A DNA stretch of 64,000 nucleotides from Rhizobium sp. BK376 (GCF_004341625.1 NZ_SLZG01000014.1:1-64000), one strand, 5' to 3'; counted from the first letter of the stretch, positions 44,978 to 53,702 are shown. Numbers and translations: made by a program. The notes: a model not told the origin generated them from the letters alone.

Positions 44978-46060
44978 ATGAAGATCGAGGCAATTTCGGG
45001 CTATGGCGGCAAGACGCCGGCCTGCTTTCTGGTCGAAATCGAGGGGAAGCGTTTCCTGCTCGATCTCGGCGAAGGACCGGAAGCCGGCGTTTTCCCCGAT
45101 CTTGCAAAGCTTGGTCGTATCGACGCGGTATTGATCAGCCACAGCCACAAGGACCATATCGGCGCATTGCCTTTGCTGGATCAGATCGGCTCCCCGCCGG
45201 TTTATACCACTGCCATGGTTCGGGAGATTAGCGCGCACTCCATGCTGGATGTCACACGCGATCTGCCGCTTCAGGGTGCGATCGATATTCTCGGTGTTGC
45301 CGTTGAAACGGGCCGCGCATCGCATGCTCCGGGAGGCATCTGGATGAGGATCGGCGGGGAGGGCGGCGTCCTCTATACCGGCGACTGGACGCGCGAAAGC
45401 GAACTCTATGGTCTCGATGACTTTCCACGGGCGGCGGCAGCCATCTGCGACGTTTCCTATGGCGATCACGAAGAGCCCTTGTCGATCGGGATAGATCGTA
45501 TCGCCAAGGAGGCGCTGAGTGGACCGCTGTTGCTGCCGATGCCGCCTGCGGGGCGGGGTCTCGATTCTGCCGTCTTGCTGAGCGAGGCGGGTTTAAGGGT
45601 CGGCCTATGTCCTGCCCATCGAAAAATCGCGGAAAGACTTGCCGCGAGCGGCCGGGGCGAGGTGTCCGCGACAGCCCGGCAGCGCCTGACGGGACTTTTG
45701 GAGAAGGCGGCAACGCTCCATGGGGATTCTTCGGCCGAGGGCGTGATGATCGCTGCGGCGGCCGACGCCGGCGATGGCTTGGCTGCTAAGCTTGCTGCCC
45801 GCTTCGCCGATAACGACGCGGTCAGGATCATTTTCACCGGTCATGTTGCCGACGGCACGCCGGGAAAGGCGCTGATCGAGGAGGGCATAGCAGGTTTCGC
45901 CCGGTGGAATGTCCACCCGCGTGCCAGCGATATTCGCTGGTTTGCTGACCTCGTGCAGCCTCGTGTCATTCTGCCGGCCTTTGCGGGCAAGCCGGCGATG
46001 ACCCGCCTTGCCGCGCTCTATCCCGACCTTTCGTTCAGCGGGCCGACAATCGACATCTGA
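44978..46060 (+). CDS. MBL-fold metallo-hydrolase of the Pho-box operon
   Basis: A protein of 360 residues of the metallo-beta-lactamase superfamily with motif SHSHKDH giving H55, H57, D59 and H60, a GDWT segment (with the metal-bridging Asp) near 132 and a C-terminal FTGHVADGT reminiscent of beta-CASP-type hydrolases. No signal peptide. Its start lies 3 bases after the permease stop, so it is the last gene of the PhoB-type operon and probably processes the imported compound, for example a phosphoester. Its substrate is unknown and it is only distantly related to the hydrolase at 40117-40953. Confidence 0.78.
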   Translation: MKIEAISGYGGKTPACFLVEIEGKRFLLDLGEGPEAGVFPDLAKLGRIDAVLISHSHKDHIGALPLLDQIGSPPVYTTAMVREISAHSMLDVTRDLPLQGAIDILGVAVETGRASHAPGGIWMRIGGEGGVLYTGDWTRESELYGLDDFPRAAAAICDVSYGDHEEPLSIGIDRIAKEALSGPLLLPMPPAGRGLDSAVLLSEAGLRVGLCPAHRKIAERLAASGRGEVSATARQRLTGLLEKAATLHGDSSAEGVMIAAAADAGDGLAAKLAARFADNDAVRIIFTGHVADGTPGKALIEEGIAGFARWNVHPRASDIRWFADLVQPRVILPAFAGKPAMTRLAALYPDLSFSGPTIDI

Positions 46061-46083
46061 AGCGGGACAATTGCGGAAGCGCC

Positions 46084-46851
46084 CTAAAGGCTCGTCGTGA
46101 TGCCGCCATCGACCATCAGCATATGGCCGGTCACGAAGGACGACGCGTCGGAGCAGAGGAACACCGCCGCGCCGATGAGTTCCTCCACTTCGCCCCAGCG
46201 GCCCGCCGGCGTTCGGGCTTCCAGCCAGGCGGAAAATTTCGGATCGTCGACAAGCGCCTGATTAAGCGGCGTCTTGAAATAGCCGGGCGCGAGCGCGTTC
46301 ACCTGCAGCCCGTGCCTTGCCCAATCGGTCGACATCCCCCGCGTCAGATTCCTCACTGCGCCCTTGGTTGCCGTATAGGGCGCGATATTGGGGCGCGCGA
46401 GTTCGCTTTGAACCGAAGCGATGTTGACGATCTTGCCACGCCCCCGGCGGATCATGTGGCGCGCCACCGCCTGGCCGACATAGAAGATGCTCGAGACATT
46501 CGTCTTCAGCAGCTCGTCAAACTTATCGACGGGAAAATCCTCGAGCGGCGTGCGGAACTGCATGCCGGCATTGTTTATCAATATGTCGATCGGTCCCAGC
46601 TCCGCTTCGATCCTCGCGACACCATCGGAGACCGCCTTTGGGTCGGTGACGTCGAACGCGACACAGTCAGTTTCATAGCCTTCCGCCTGCAAAAGTCGGG
46701 CTGCGGCCTGCGCTCTTTCCTCATTGCGCCCGTTGAGCACGATATCGGCTCCGTGCTGGGCGAGACCCAGCGCCAGAGCGAAACCGATGCCTTGGCTGGA
46801 GCCCGTCACAAGTGCGCGACGACCGCTGAGATCGAATAGGGGGAAGGCCAC
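46084..46851 (-). CDS. SDR family oxidoreductase, gluconate 5-dehydrogenase-like
   Basis: A protein of 255 residues with start GTG 46851, set by an AAAGGA just upstream and by the expected N-terminus FPLFDLSGRRALVTG; the frame is open far upstream without protein-like content. Rossmann motif TGSSQGIG (16-23), NNAG (93-96), catalytic S146, Y159 and K163. The sequence SVQSELARPNIAPYTATKGAV and the C-terminal TGHMLMVDGGIT are typical of Gno/IdnO enzymes that interconvert D-gluconate and 5-ketogluconate with NADP. Its stop faces that of the preceding metallo-hydrolase. No gluconate genes adjoin, so the substrate is by resemblance. Confidence 0.8.
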   Translation of the reverse strand: MAFPLFDLSGRRALVTGSSQGIGFALALGLAQHGADIVLNGRNEERAQAAARLLQAEGYETDCVAFDVTDPKAVSDGVARIEAELGPIDILINNAGMQFRTPLEDFPVDKFDELLKTNVSSIFYVGQAVARHMIRRGRGKIVNIASVQSELARPNIAPYTATKGAVRNLTRGMSTDWARHGLQVNALAPGYFKTPLNQALVDDPKFSAWLEARTPAGRWGEVEELIGAAVFLCSDASSFVTGHMLMVDGGITTSL

Positions 46852-46992
46852 GATCTTATCCTTTGCCTTGCGAAGGCAGCTTGAGAAGCAGACTGCGACA
46901 ACGACAGCTCTATCCGTTAAGATATTGAGCCGGCATGGCTTGTCGACCATGTCTGCGTAAAAACACACTGAATTAATGCAAGGATTTAGGGC

Positions 46993-47035
46993 ATATCCGG
47001 GAGTTCCGAAGCGGCGCGGCCCAGATCCCGGATAT
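46993..47035. repeat. Inverted repeat downstream of the M23 gene
   Basis: ATATCCGGG (46993-47001) and CCCGGATAT (47027-47035) form a perfect 9-bp stem with a 25-base loop, 16 bases after the M23 stop on the minus strand. It lacks a T-run. It could terminate transcription weakly or be an operator for the dehydrogenase gene downstream. Confidence 0.35.
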
Positions 47036-47050
47036 TGTCGGCCTGGACGA

Positions 47051-48871
47051 TCAGGGTCTGCCGAAATGGCCCTTTGGCCTGTGATCGAAGGACGTGAACG
47101 GCTCCGGCTGCGGTTCAGGAGCGGCATCCAGCTGCGGCTCAGAGGACGCATCGAGATAGCTCATTATGCTGTCCACGTGGTTGACCTGTGATTTCAGGCT
47201 GTCGAGCGACTTGCCTGTCAGGTTGGTGCCGGCCGGCAGATCGGCGGTCAGCGGATTTTCGTATCGGCCGTTGACGCGGAGCTCATAGTAGAGATGCGGA
47301 CCGGTTGAGTAGCCCGTCGAGCCGACATAGGCGATCACCTCGCCTTGCTTGACACGCTCGCCGACCCTTAGATCGTCCGGCGTGGACGCAATATGAGCGT
47401 AAGTCGTCTCATAGCCGCCATCGTGGCGGATGCGAACATATTTCCCGTAGCCGGTCTCCCAGGAAATCTTCTCGACGATGCCATCGCCGGCCGCGAGGAT
47501 CGGGCTTCCCATCGGTGCGCGGAAGTCGACGCCGTTGTGGAACTTCTTCACCCCGAGGATTGGATGGATACGCCAGGCAAAGCCGTCGCCGAGCTTGCCG
47601 CCCGGAACGGGCCGATGTGCCAATACCTTTGCGACCGAATGACCATCTTCGTCATAGAATTCCGACGCGCCGTCCGGCGTGTCCCGATGCAGATAAAAGC
47701 GGTGCGCCTCGTCGCCGGAATGGAATTCGATGAACATCAAATCGGTCTTGTTGTTGCCGTCGGACTTGCGGAAAAGAAGATCGACGCTGTCGGGCGCATC
47801 ATCGCTGCCGTTCAGCGGCACGCCGTTGGCGTCGGCAAGCTTCATCAGATCGTTGGCCGTTACTTCGGAGAGCCCGGCTTTTTCGAGACGGTTGCGCAGC
47901 CCCGTCGGGTCGTCATCGTCCAGACCGTTCAAATCGATCGCGGCAACCTCCGAGGAGGAGGGCGCATCCGGCTGGCTTTCGCTATAGAGGGTCGAAAAAA
48001 GCCGGTCGTCGGAGACGGGTACGAAGCTGTCCGAATCGTCGCGGGCGACGACCTTCGCGTTACCCTTTTCCCCGTTCAGCTTTGCCATGATCAGCTTCGG
48101 GCGGCCGTTTTCCGAATTCTTCTCCATCAGGAGTTCGAGACTGTTGCCCGGCGCAACCGCATCCGTCGCGAGTGCCCGCTCCAGCTCTTCCCGGTTCTTG
48201 TCGCTAACGCCCGCCGTCTCGAGGATGTCCGCCAGCTCCTGGCGGTTCTTCGGCATAGAGACCACCCGTTTGAATTCGCGGGTTGGCACTACGCCCGCGT
48301 TTGCAACGCTGACATTGAGGGGAACTCCCCTTACCGGGAAGCGGGAGCGTCGCTGGGACACGAAGGCATCAGGCTGCGGATAGACGCCACTGCGAAAATC
48401 GGCAAAGACGGGCGTCGCAACGAGCGCGCCATCCTGCTGGCCTTCGCCTTCGTAATCGGCGTTGACAATGCCGCTGCGATCTTCGCCATCTTCCTTGAAA
48501 ACGAGCGTCAGGCGATGGTAGGTAAAGATCTGCGTCTCGCCTGTCGACACCTGCTCGGCCACCTGGGCGAAACGCGCACCATCAAAACGACGACGCATCG
48601 CCAGCCGGCTCGTTTTCGGCATCGCCGGCAAGGACTGGACGATCTGTGCCGGATGAACGGCAACCGCAGGTGCAACGATATAACGATTTACCAGCGGGTA
48701 GAGAACTGAGGCCAGAAGGCCAAAAGATCCGATCGCACCCAGCCAGACTGCGATCAAATGCCGGGCATGTGCCGACCGCGGCATGAACGGAAGGTGAAAC
48801 GTTTCATGGTGGGGCTGTGCAACAAGGGCCGGTTCCGCTGGGAATTGGATATAAAGCGGATTCTCGGCCAT
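47051..48871 (-). CDS. M23/LytM-domain protein, membrane-anchored, with an altered zinc ligand
   Basis: A protein of 606 residues. A cytoplasmic N-terminus is followed by one membrane helix (about 38-62) and a long periplasmic region with two LysM/OapA-like segments (about 205-260 and 325-370). The LytM domain (about 425-545) has RIHPILGxKKFHNGVDF with zinc ligands H445 and D449 and GPHLYYELRVNG, where HxH is usual: Y528 replaces the second histidine. Cleavage of peptidoglycan cross-links is the family role, but loss of a zinc ligand may make it a regulatory LytM factor like EnvC or NlpD. An acidic, Pro-rich tail follows. It is monocistronic. Confidence 0.85.
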   Translation of the reverse strand: MAENPLYIQFPAEPALVAQPHHETFHLPFMPRSAHARHLIAVWLGAIGSFGLLASVLYPLVNRYIVAPAVAVHPAQIVQSLPAMPKTSRLAMRRRFDGARFAQVAEQVSTGETQIFTYHRLTLVFKEDGEDRSGIVNADYEGEGQQDGALVATPVFADFRSGVYPQPDAFVSQRRSRFPVRGVPLNVSVANAGVVPTREFKRVVSMPKNRQELADILETAGVSDKNREELERALATDAVAPGNSLELLMEKNSENGRPKLIMAKLNGEKGNAKVVARDDSDSFVPVSDDRLFSTLYSESQPDAPSSSEVAAIDLNGLDDDDPTGLRNRLEKAGLSEVTANDLMKLADANGVPLNGSDDAPDSVDLLFRKSDGNNKTDLMFIEFHSGDEAHRFYLHRDTPDGASEFYDEDGHSVAKVLAHRPVPGGKLGDGFAWRIHPILGVKKFHNGVDFRAPMGSPILAAGDGIVEKISWETGYGKYVRIRHDGGYETTYAHIASTPDDLRVGERVKQGEVIAYVGSTGYSTGPHLYYELRVNGRYENPLTADLPAGTNLTGKSLDSLKSQVNHVDSIMSYLDASSEPQLDAAPEPQPEPFTSFDHRPKGHFGRP

Positions 48872-49015
48872 TTATCTGTGTAACCTTGCAGATTATATCG
48901 GCGCCCAAACTAGGGCGGAACATGGCAAAATGGGGGCAATTATTACGCAGCTATTAATTTTCCCTGGTTTTATCGTACCCAACCGTAATGTCAACAATGA
49001 CCGCCTTTCCTTGCG

Positions 49016-50374
49016 TCAACCTGTGATCGTGTCGTAGAGCAGCTTGAAATTCAAAACGAGGATAACCCCGGCAACGCACCACGATAGAATCGCGACGCTT
49101 TTGGGAATCACGAATTGCCCCATCTTGCGCTTGTCGGTAACGAACTGGACAAGCGGAATGACCGCGAAGGGCAGCTGCATCGAGAGGATGACCTGGCTGA
49201 GAACAAGCAAGTCGGCAGTTCCCTTGTTACCATAGAGGGCCGTGACGAAAACGACGGGGATGATGGCAAGACCACGCGTGAGAAGCCGCCGGGCCCAATG
49301 CGGGATGCGCAGACGCAGAAAGCCTTCCATGACGATTTGACCGGCAAGTGTCGCCGTAACCGTGGAATTGAGACCGGAGGCCAAGAGCGCAACCGCAAAA
49401 AGCGTCGAGGCGATCCCAAGGCCCAGCAGCGGCGACAGAAGCTCAAATGCCTGGCCGATCTCTGCCACTTCGGAATGGCCGCTGTCATGGAACGCGACAG
49501 CTGCAACGATGAGGATCGAGGCGTTGACGAAGAGGGCCAGCATCAGCGCAATCGTACTGTCGGCGGTTGCCCATTTTATCGCGTCACGCCGGCCCTCGTC
49601 GGTGCGCTTGTAGGCGCGGGTCTGCACGATCGAGGAGTGGAGATAGAGATTGTGCGGCATGACGGTCGCGCCGATGATGCCCATGGCTATGTAGAGCATC
49701 TCGGGATGCGTCACGATCTCTGTCGATGGGATGAACCCGCGAAGGATCGCTGCAACGGGGGGAGCGGCAGCCGCGATCTGGATCGCGAAACAGATAGCGA
49801 TGACGGTCAGAAGGGCGACCACGAAGGCTTCCAGGAAGCGGAAGCCCTTGCTCATCAACAGTAGCAGCAGGAAAGCGTCGAGCGCCGTGATGAGTGCCCC
49901 GGCGACCAGGGGGATGCCGAAGAGCAGTTGCAGTGCGATTGCCGTTCCGATGACCTCGGCGAGATCGCAAGCGATGATGGCAAGTTCGCATGCGATCCAC
50001 AGCGCGATATTGACCGGCCTCGGATAACTGTCACGACAGGCCTGTGCGAGGTCGCGCCCGGTGACAATGCCAAGACGCGCCGATAGGGCCTGCAGCAGGA
50101 TCGCCATCAGGTTCGACAGCATGATCACTGTCAGCAGCGTGTAGCCGAATTGCGCGCCCCCGGCGAGGTCGGTCGCCCAGTTGCCGGGATCCATATAGCC
50201 GACGGACACCATGTAGCCGGGGCCAAGAAACGCGATCAGCCGCCTGATCCAGGAGCCTCCTTGGGGCACATGGATGGAAGCATTCACTTCAGGGAGGCTC
50301 GGTCTCGCATCCTCCGCAGGATCGGAGAATTTCCACGTGCGCCGCGAAATTGCGGCATCCTGAACATCAGACAT
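49016..50374 (-). CDS. mntH: NRAMP manganese transporter MntH
   Basis: A proton-coupled Mn(II) importer of the inner membrane, 452 residues with about 11 membrane helices. The metal-binding motifs DPGN (62-65) in helix 1 and MPH (239-241) in helix 6 are intact, and the GATVMPHNLYLHSSIVQTR stretch is a family hallmark. The N-terminal about 45 residues are a hydrophilic extension. It is divergent from mntR across a 214-base AT-rich gap, so repression by MntR with manganese is likely. Confidence 0.95.
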   Translation of the reverse strand: MSDVQDAAISRRTWKFSDPAEDARPSLPEVNASIHVPQGGSWIRRLIAFLGPGYMVSVGYMDPGNWATDLAGGAQFGYTLLTVIMLSNLMAILLQALSARLGIVTGRDLAQACRDSYPRPVNIALWIACELAIIACDLAEVIGTAIALQLLFGIPLVAGALITALDAFLLLLLMSKGFRFLEAFVVALLTVIAICFAIQIAAAAPPVAAILRGFIPSTEIVTHPEMLYIAMGIIGATVMPHNLYLHSSIVQTRAYKRTDEGRRDAIKWATADSTIALMLALFVNASILIVAAVAFHDSGHSEVAEIGQAFELLSPLLGLGIASTLFAVALLASGLNSTVTATLAGQIVMEGFLRLRIPHWARRLLTRGLAIIPVVFVTALYGNKGTADLLVLSQVILSMQLPFAVIPLVQFVTDKRKMGQFVIPKSVAILSWCVAGVILVLNFKLLYDTITG

Positions 50375-50410
50375 AAAACACCCAGGGGAGGATCAAATTG
50401 TACGGAACTA

Positions 50411-50480
50411 AATAAATATGATTCTTATAAACATTATGCAATAGGCTATATTCTATACCCATGGCATTTTTAGGCCATAA
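50411..50480. promoter_or_regulatory. AT-rich mntH-mntR control region with candidate operators
   Basis: Between mntH and mntR a strongly AT-rich stretch holds the imperfect dyad AATAGGCTATATT (about 50440-50452) and the inverted repeat ATGGC / GCCAT around 50461-50477. A small hairpin CCCGG-AAAC-CCGGG lies at 50491-50504. MntR-type or Mur-type regulators bind such AT-rich dyads, but I cannot match a fixed consensus. Confidence 0.4.
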
Positions 50481-50588
50481 CCGACCGAAGCCCGGAAACC
50501 CGGGAAGAAATCGTCACGCGCTTTCAAAATCGAAACCGGTGCTATAATGATGCAAGCCGTTTCGTGATTTGCTCAGAGGGGGAGAGGC

Positions 50589-51038
50589 TTGTCGGCTGCA
50601 AGACGATCCACACACCGGGACGCGCCGCTACCGGACGCGGAAACCCACTCGGAAGGATTCCGGCAGACCAGACAGGCGCGCCGTGGCGCCCTGGTGGAAG
50701 ACTATGTGGAACTCATCGCCGACCTGATCGACGACGGAAACGAGGCAAGGCAGGTTGATATCGCCGCTCGCCTTGCGGTCTCGCAGCCCACGGTCGCCAA
50801 GATGCTGGCGCGGCTCGCGGATGAGGGCCTGGTTTCGCGCAGGCCCTATCGCGGCGTTTTCCTGACCGAGGCAGGCAACAGGATCGCGCAGGAGATTCGT
50901 GCACGCCATCAGACCGTCGAGGCATTCCTACGCTGGCTCGGGGTTAGCGCGGAAACGGCCAGAATCGATGCTGAAGGCATCGAGCACCACGTCAGCTCCG
51001 AGACGCTGCAGGCCTTCAGGCGGGCGATGAAGCGGTAG
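50589..51038 (+). CDS. mntR: Manganese-responsive transcriptional repressor MntR
   Basis: A DtxR-family regulator of 149 residues. It closely follows the Escherichia coli MntR layout: EGFRQxRxAxRxxLVEDYVELI, then the winged HTH EARQVDIAARLAVSQPTVAKML, and a metal-binding and dimerisation region with RHQTVEAFL and DAEGIEHHVSSETL. It has the short form without an SH3-like domain. With Mn(II) bound it should repress mntH. The N-terminus up to about residue 22 is poorly conserved. Confidence 0.93.
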   Translation: MSAARRSTHRDAPLPDAETHSEGFRQTRQARRGALVEDYVELIADLIDDGNEARQVDIAARLAVSQPTVAKMLARLADEGLVSRRPYRGVFLTEAGNRIAQEIRARHQTVEAFLRWLGVSAETARIDAEGIEHHVSSETLQAFRRAMKR

Positions 51039-51043
51039 ACGTC

Positions 51044-51064
51044 CGGCACGGTAAATACGTGCCG
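51044..51064. terminator. Hairpin between convergent mntR and dioxygenase-like genes
   Basis: CGGCACG (51044-51050) and CGTGCCG (51058-51064) form a perfect 7-bp stem with a 7-base loop in the 39-base gap between two convergent stops. No T-run follows, so terminator function is plausible from position only. Confidence 0.4.
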
Positions 51065-51077
51065 CCGCGCTCTCAAA

Positions 51078-51830
51078 CTATTCTGCTGCCTTGTCGTGCT
51101 TCGAAATAGAGTCGCGCACGACGCCGTATTGGCTGCCCCATTGGTCCGTCATCGAGCAACGGATGTCCCAGAGTTCGGGGAAGAAGCGGTGGCGGGCTCC
51201 GGCCTCCAGCAGGTCGACCGGCCGGCCCTTGAGGGATTTCGAGCCGAGCCCGATTGAGCGATGGATCAGGTAGACGTGGTGGGCGCGGAATTTCTGGAAT
51301 AACTCATCGAATTCGATCAGTGATTCCGCAACGACATAGCTGTCGTCGTGATCATATTTCGTATCGTAGACGTCTTCGACAGACAGGCCACGCTTGTCGA
51401 GATAACTTGCCTTGAAGGCCCGCCAGAGGTCAGGCGGCATGCGCAGCAGAAATTTGAAACCCGGCGATTCCTGGCCGCTGCCATTTCCGAGCTGCAGACG
51501 GATTTGCTGATATTCCTTCGGCGACATCGTCTCCAAGAGATCGAGCTGCGCCGTCATCATCCGCATCAGCCGATGCACACGGCCCATCAGCGTCACGATG
51601 CGGTGCGTGTTCTCCTCCTCGATATAGCCGATGACGTCCACGAGAGTGTAGGCCATCAGCTTCATCCACAGCTCTTCGACCTGATGGACGATCTGAAACT
51701 GCAGTTCATCCGCGTTGGCCATGTCAGCCAACGGCTTCTGACAGGCAAGCAGCTTGTCGCATTGAAGATAGACGCCGTAGTCGCGCATTTCCGGCTGTTC
51801 GATGCGAGCGTAGTATTCTTGCTTCTGCAT
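51078..51830 (-). CDS. Tryptophan 2,3-dioxygenase-like heme protein with altered substrate motifs
   Basis: A protein of 250 residues with the overall TDO pattern: YGVYLQCDKLLACQKPL, then DELQFQIVHQVEELWMKL, an IRLQLGNGSGQES stretch, FRAHHVYLIHRSIG with the likely heme-ligand histidine, and FFPELWDIRCSM. Key TDO residues differ: the histidine before DE (HDE in TDO) is Ala, SGFQS is SGQES, and the GTGGS loop that holds the tryptophan amino and carboxyl groups reads GSKSLKG. It is therefore a member of the TDO-like (heme-dependent aromatic oxygenase) superfamily whose substrate may not be tryptophan. It is divergent from an Lrp-type regulator. Confidence 0.75.
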   Translation of the reverse strand: MQKQEYYARIEQPEMRDYGVYLQCDKLLACQKPLADMANADELQFQIVHQVEELWMKLMAYTLVDVIGYIEEENTHRIVTLMGRVHRLMRMMTAQLDLLETMSPKEYQQIRLQLGNGSGQESPGFKFLLRMPPDLWRAFKASYLDKRGLSVEDVYDTKYDHDDSYVVAESLIEFDELFQKFRAHHVYLIHRSIGLGSKSLKGRPVDLLEAGARHRFFPELWDIRCSMTDQWGSQYGVVRDSISKHDKAAE

Positions 51831-51983
51831 GTTTCGTTGTTCCCCTTTGTCGGCGCTCTGGCCAGCGGCATGTTTGCCTAGAATGTACGATACGAAATTT
51901 TTCGCCGAACATTGTTCCTATTTGTCACTTTTCGTCTTGTTGATAGAGTACGAAAGATACCTTTAAGCCGAATACTGAGAACG

Positions 51984-52466
51984 ATGTCCCTAAGCCCCAT
52001 TGATCAGAAGATCGTCTCCGCGCTGGAAGCAGATGCGCGTCTATCCTTTGCTGCCCTTGCCGAAGCGGTCGGCCTGAGCAAGACGCCCTGCTGGAAGCGG
52101 GTAAAGGCCCTGGAAGAGGCCGGCGTCATTCGTGGATATAGAACGATGCTTGATCCCGCGCAGCTCGGCTTCGGGCTGGAAGCCTTCGTCCAGGTCTCGA
52201 TCGATTTCGAGCTGTCGGAGGCGTTCGAGGCGGCCGTTCGCAAGCATCCCCTGATCTGGCGTTGCCATGCCACAACGGGCGACGCCGACTATCTGCTGCA
52301 TGTTCTTGCCGCGGATATGGGAGCGCTTGACCGGCTGCTGCGCCAGGAGCTTAGCCGCCTTCCCGGCGTGCGCCGCACTGTAACCTCGATGTCTACCCGA
52401 GAAATCAAGAACGATGTCTCCTTCGCTGAAGCCGCACGGCATGTTGGCGATGGGAAAGCGCGCTGA
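51984..52466 (+). CDS. Lrp/AsnC-family transcriptional regulator
   Basis: A protein of 160 residues starting at ATG 51984 (MSLSPIDQKIVSALEADARL). The HTH is LAEAVGLSKTPCWKRVKALEEAGVI and the C-terminal RAM domain has CHATTGDADYLLHVLAADM and a TSMSTREIK end. Lrp regulators of this type usually sense an amino acid and control the neighbouring gene, here the divergent dioxygenase-like gene. The shared 153-base region is AT-rich and holds the small dyad CGAAA-TT-TTTCG at 51893-51904. Confidence 0.88.
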   Translation: MSLSPIDQKIVSALEADARLSFAALAEAVGLSKTPCWKRVKALEEAGVIRGYRTMLDPAQLGFGLEAFVQVSIDFELSEAFEAAVRKHPLIWRCHATTGDADYLLHVLAADMGALDRLLRQELSRLPGVRRTVTSMSTREIKNDVSFAEAARHVGDGKAR

Positions 52467-52557
52467 CGGGACTTTACGGATTGATCGGATGAGGTGATTT
52501 TCGGCTGAGCCCGAATCGAGCCACCGGGGCCTCGATCACCGTGCACAGGAATATCTT

Positions 52558-52797
52558 ATGCCACTCTACATTAAGGATGACTCGATCGATCGGCTTGCGC
52601 GGCGGTATCAGATCCTCACGCAGTCACCGTCCAAGACCGAAGCTGTCCGTCGCGCCCTGCAGAAGGCGCTTGAGGAAGAACTCGCAAAGCCGACCCTGGA
52701 GGACGTTATTGTCGCATTCTGCCGCGATTTGAAGCGCAAGGCAGGCGCGGATAACAGAGCCTCCGCCGACGACGTTAGCGGCTCCGGAGAAGCCTGA
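52558..52797 (+). CDS. VapB-type antitoxin
   Basis: A protein of 79 residues of the Rv0623/VapB type: an N-terminal ribbon-helix-helix-like DNA-binding part (MPLYIKDDSIDRLARRY, then TKTEAVRRAL-like SPSKTEAVRRALQKAL) and a C-terminal tail that should wrap the toxin. Its stop overlaps the toxin ATG by one base (TGATG), the usual coupling. It probably represses its own promoter together with VapC. Confidence 0.88.
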   Translation: MPLYIKDDSIDRLARRYQILTQSPSKTEAVRRALQKALEEELAKPTLEDVIVAFCRDLKRKAGADNRASADDVSGSGEA

Positions 52798-53192
52798 TGT
52801 TCATCGACGCTTCCGCGCTCATGGCGATGATGACCGATGAGGATGAGGCGCGTCGCCTTGCCGTCCGCATGCAAGCTTCAACCACCCGTATGATCTCGCC
52901 CCAGGAGGTTGCCGAAACGGCAATCGGCATCACGGCAATCCTCGGATTGGCCATCGAGGAGGCGAGTACCGCAGTGCGAACTTTCCTGCAACTTGCCAAC
53001 ATCCAGCTTCTCGCCGTTCCGCCGCGCGCAGCGTTCCTCGCTGCGGAAGCGTTTGCCGCCTATGGCGAAGGTCGGCATCCGGCCAATCTGAGCCTCGCTC
53101 AATGCATGACCTATGCCTGCGCGCGCTACTATCGGCAACCCCTGCTTTGCAAGGCCGAGGCCTTCGCCTTGACAGATATCGAGCGGGCATAA
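52797..53192 (+). CDS. VapC-type PIN-domain toxin with altered active site
   Basis: A protein of 131 residues with a PIN ribonuclease fold. D4 (MFIDASAL) and E40 are the first two acidic residues. In relatives the third lies in a GDCxxYA motif, but here the sequence is AQCMTYA (101-107), with Gln102 for Asp. The usual LLFKGDDFxxTD reads LLCKAEAFALTD, with Glu and Ala for the Asp pair. The nuclease centre is thus missing at least one metal ligand and the protein may be weak or inactive; the fold itself is well kept. Confidence 0.85.
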   Translation: MFIDASALMAMMTDEDEARRLAVRMQASTTRMISPQEVAETAIGITAILGLAIEEASTAVRTFLQLANIQLLAVPPRAAFLAAEAFAAYGEGRHPANLSLAQCMTYACARYYRQPLLCKAEAFALTDIERA

Positions 53193-53210
53193 GCTGCCTA
53201 TGCTCGATCG

Positions 53211-53609
53211 CTATCGACCATCGAAAACAACGGGTGATGCAAACAGACCCCCGCCAAACGACCCGCTTGATCGATCGGTCTCGACGAAAAACACCATAAT
53301 ATCATTGGCATCAACGCCTGCTTTCACAAGGTTCTCCACCAATTTCACGACCAGCTTCTTCTTTCTGGAGATCTCGGTCCCTGTCGATATAAGAACCTCG
53401 ATCAGCAGCAGTTGATCGGTGCGTGGTTTGGGCAGGGCCGGATAGTGTGGATCCACTCTCAAATCACCGGGGTCGAGAGCAAGAAAACGCTGGAAAAAAT
53501 CGTCTTCCGGATACCCCGCGGCGATGGTCGCCGCATGGATAGCCCTGGAAAGGCGATCCTTCTCGGGGGCTGACCGGCTTGACTTCATTGTCACGGTGAA
53601 AATAGGCAT
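53211..53609 (-). CDS. Tautomerase (4-oxalocrotonate/MIF superfamily) protein
   Basis: A protein of 132 residues when started at ATG 53609, which gives MPIFTV and so the free N-terminal proline that is the catalytic base in this superfamily; GAGGAA lies upstream. The sequence runs through two beta-alpha-beta units (SAPEKDRLSRAIHAATIAAG and RKKKLVVKLVENLVKAGVDANDIMVFFVE). The length suggests a fused two-unit tautomerase. The substrate is unknown. Its stop faces the VapC stop 18 bases away. Confidence 0.82.
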   Translation of the reverse strand: MPIFTVTMKSSRSAPEKDRLSRAIHAATIAAGYPEDDFFQRFLALDPGDLRVDPHYPALPKPRTDQLLLIEVLISTGTEISRKKKLVVKLVENLVKAGVDANDIMVFFVETDRSSGSFGGGLFASPVVFDGR

Positions 53610-53702
53610 TGGAGCTATTCCTCGATAGACATCTAGCGCGCTCAACCGAGCCGCCACCTCGAATATCGACGAACGTGACCGTTCAGAAAATCAATAAATA
53701 TC

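Noticed and set aside
47393..48709. 438-codon open frame on the plus strand
   Set aside because: It is antisense to the M23 gene, which has a clear membrane helix and LytM motifs; no motif is seen in the shadow frame.
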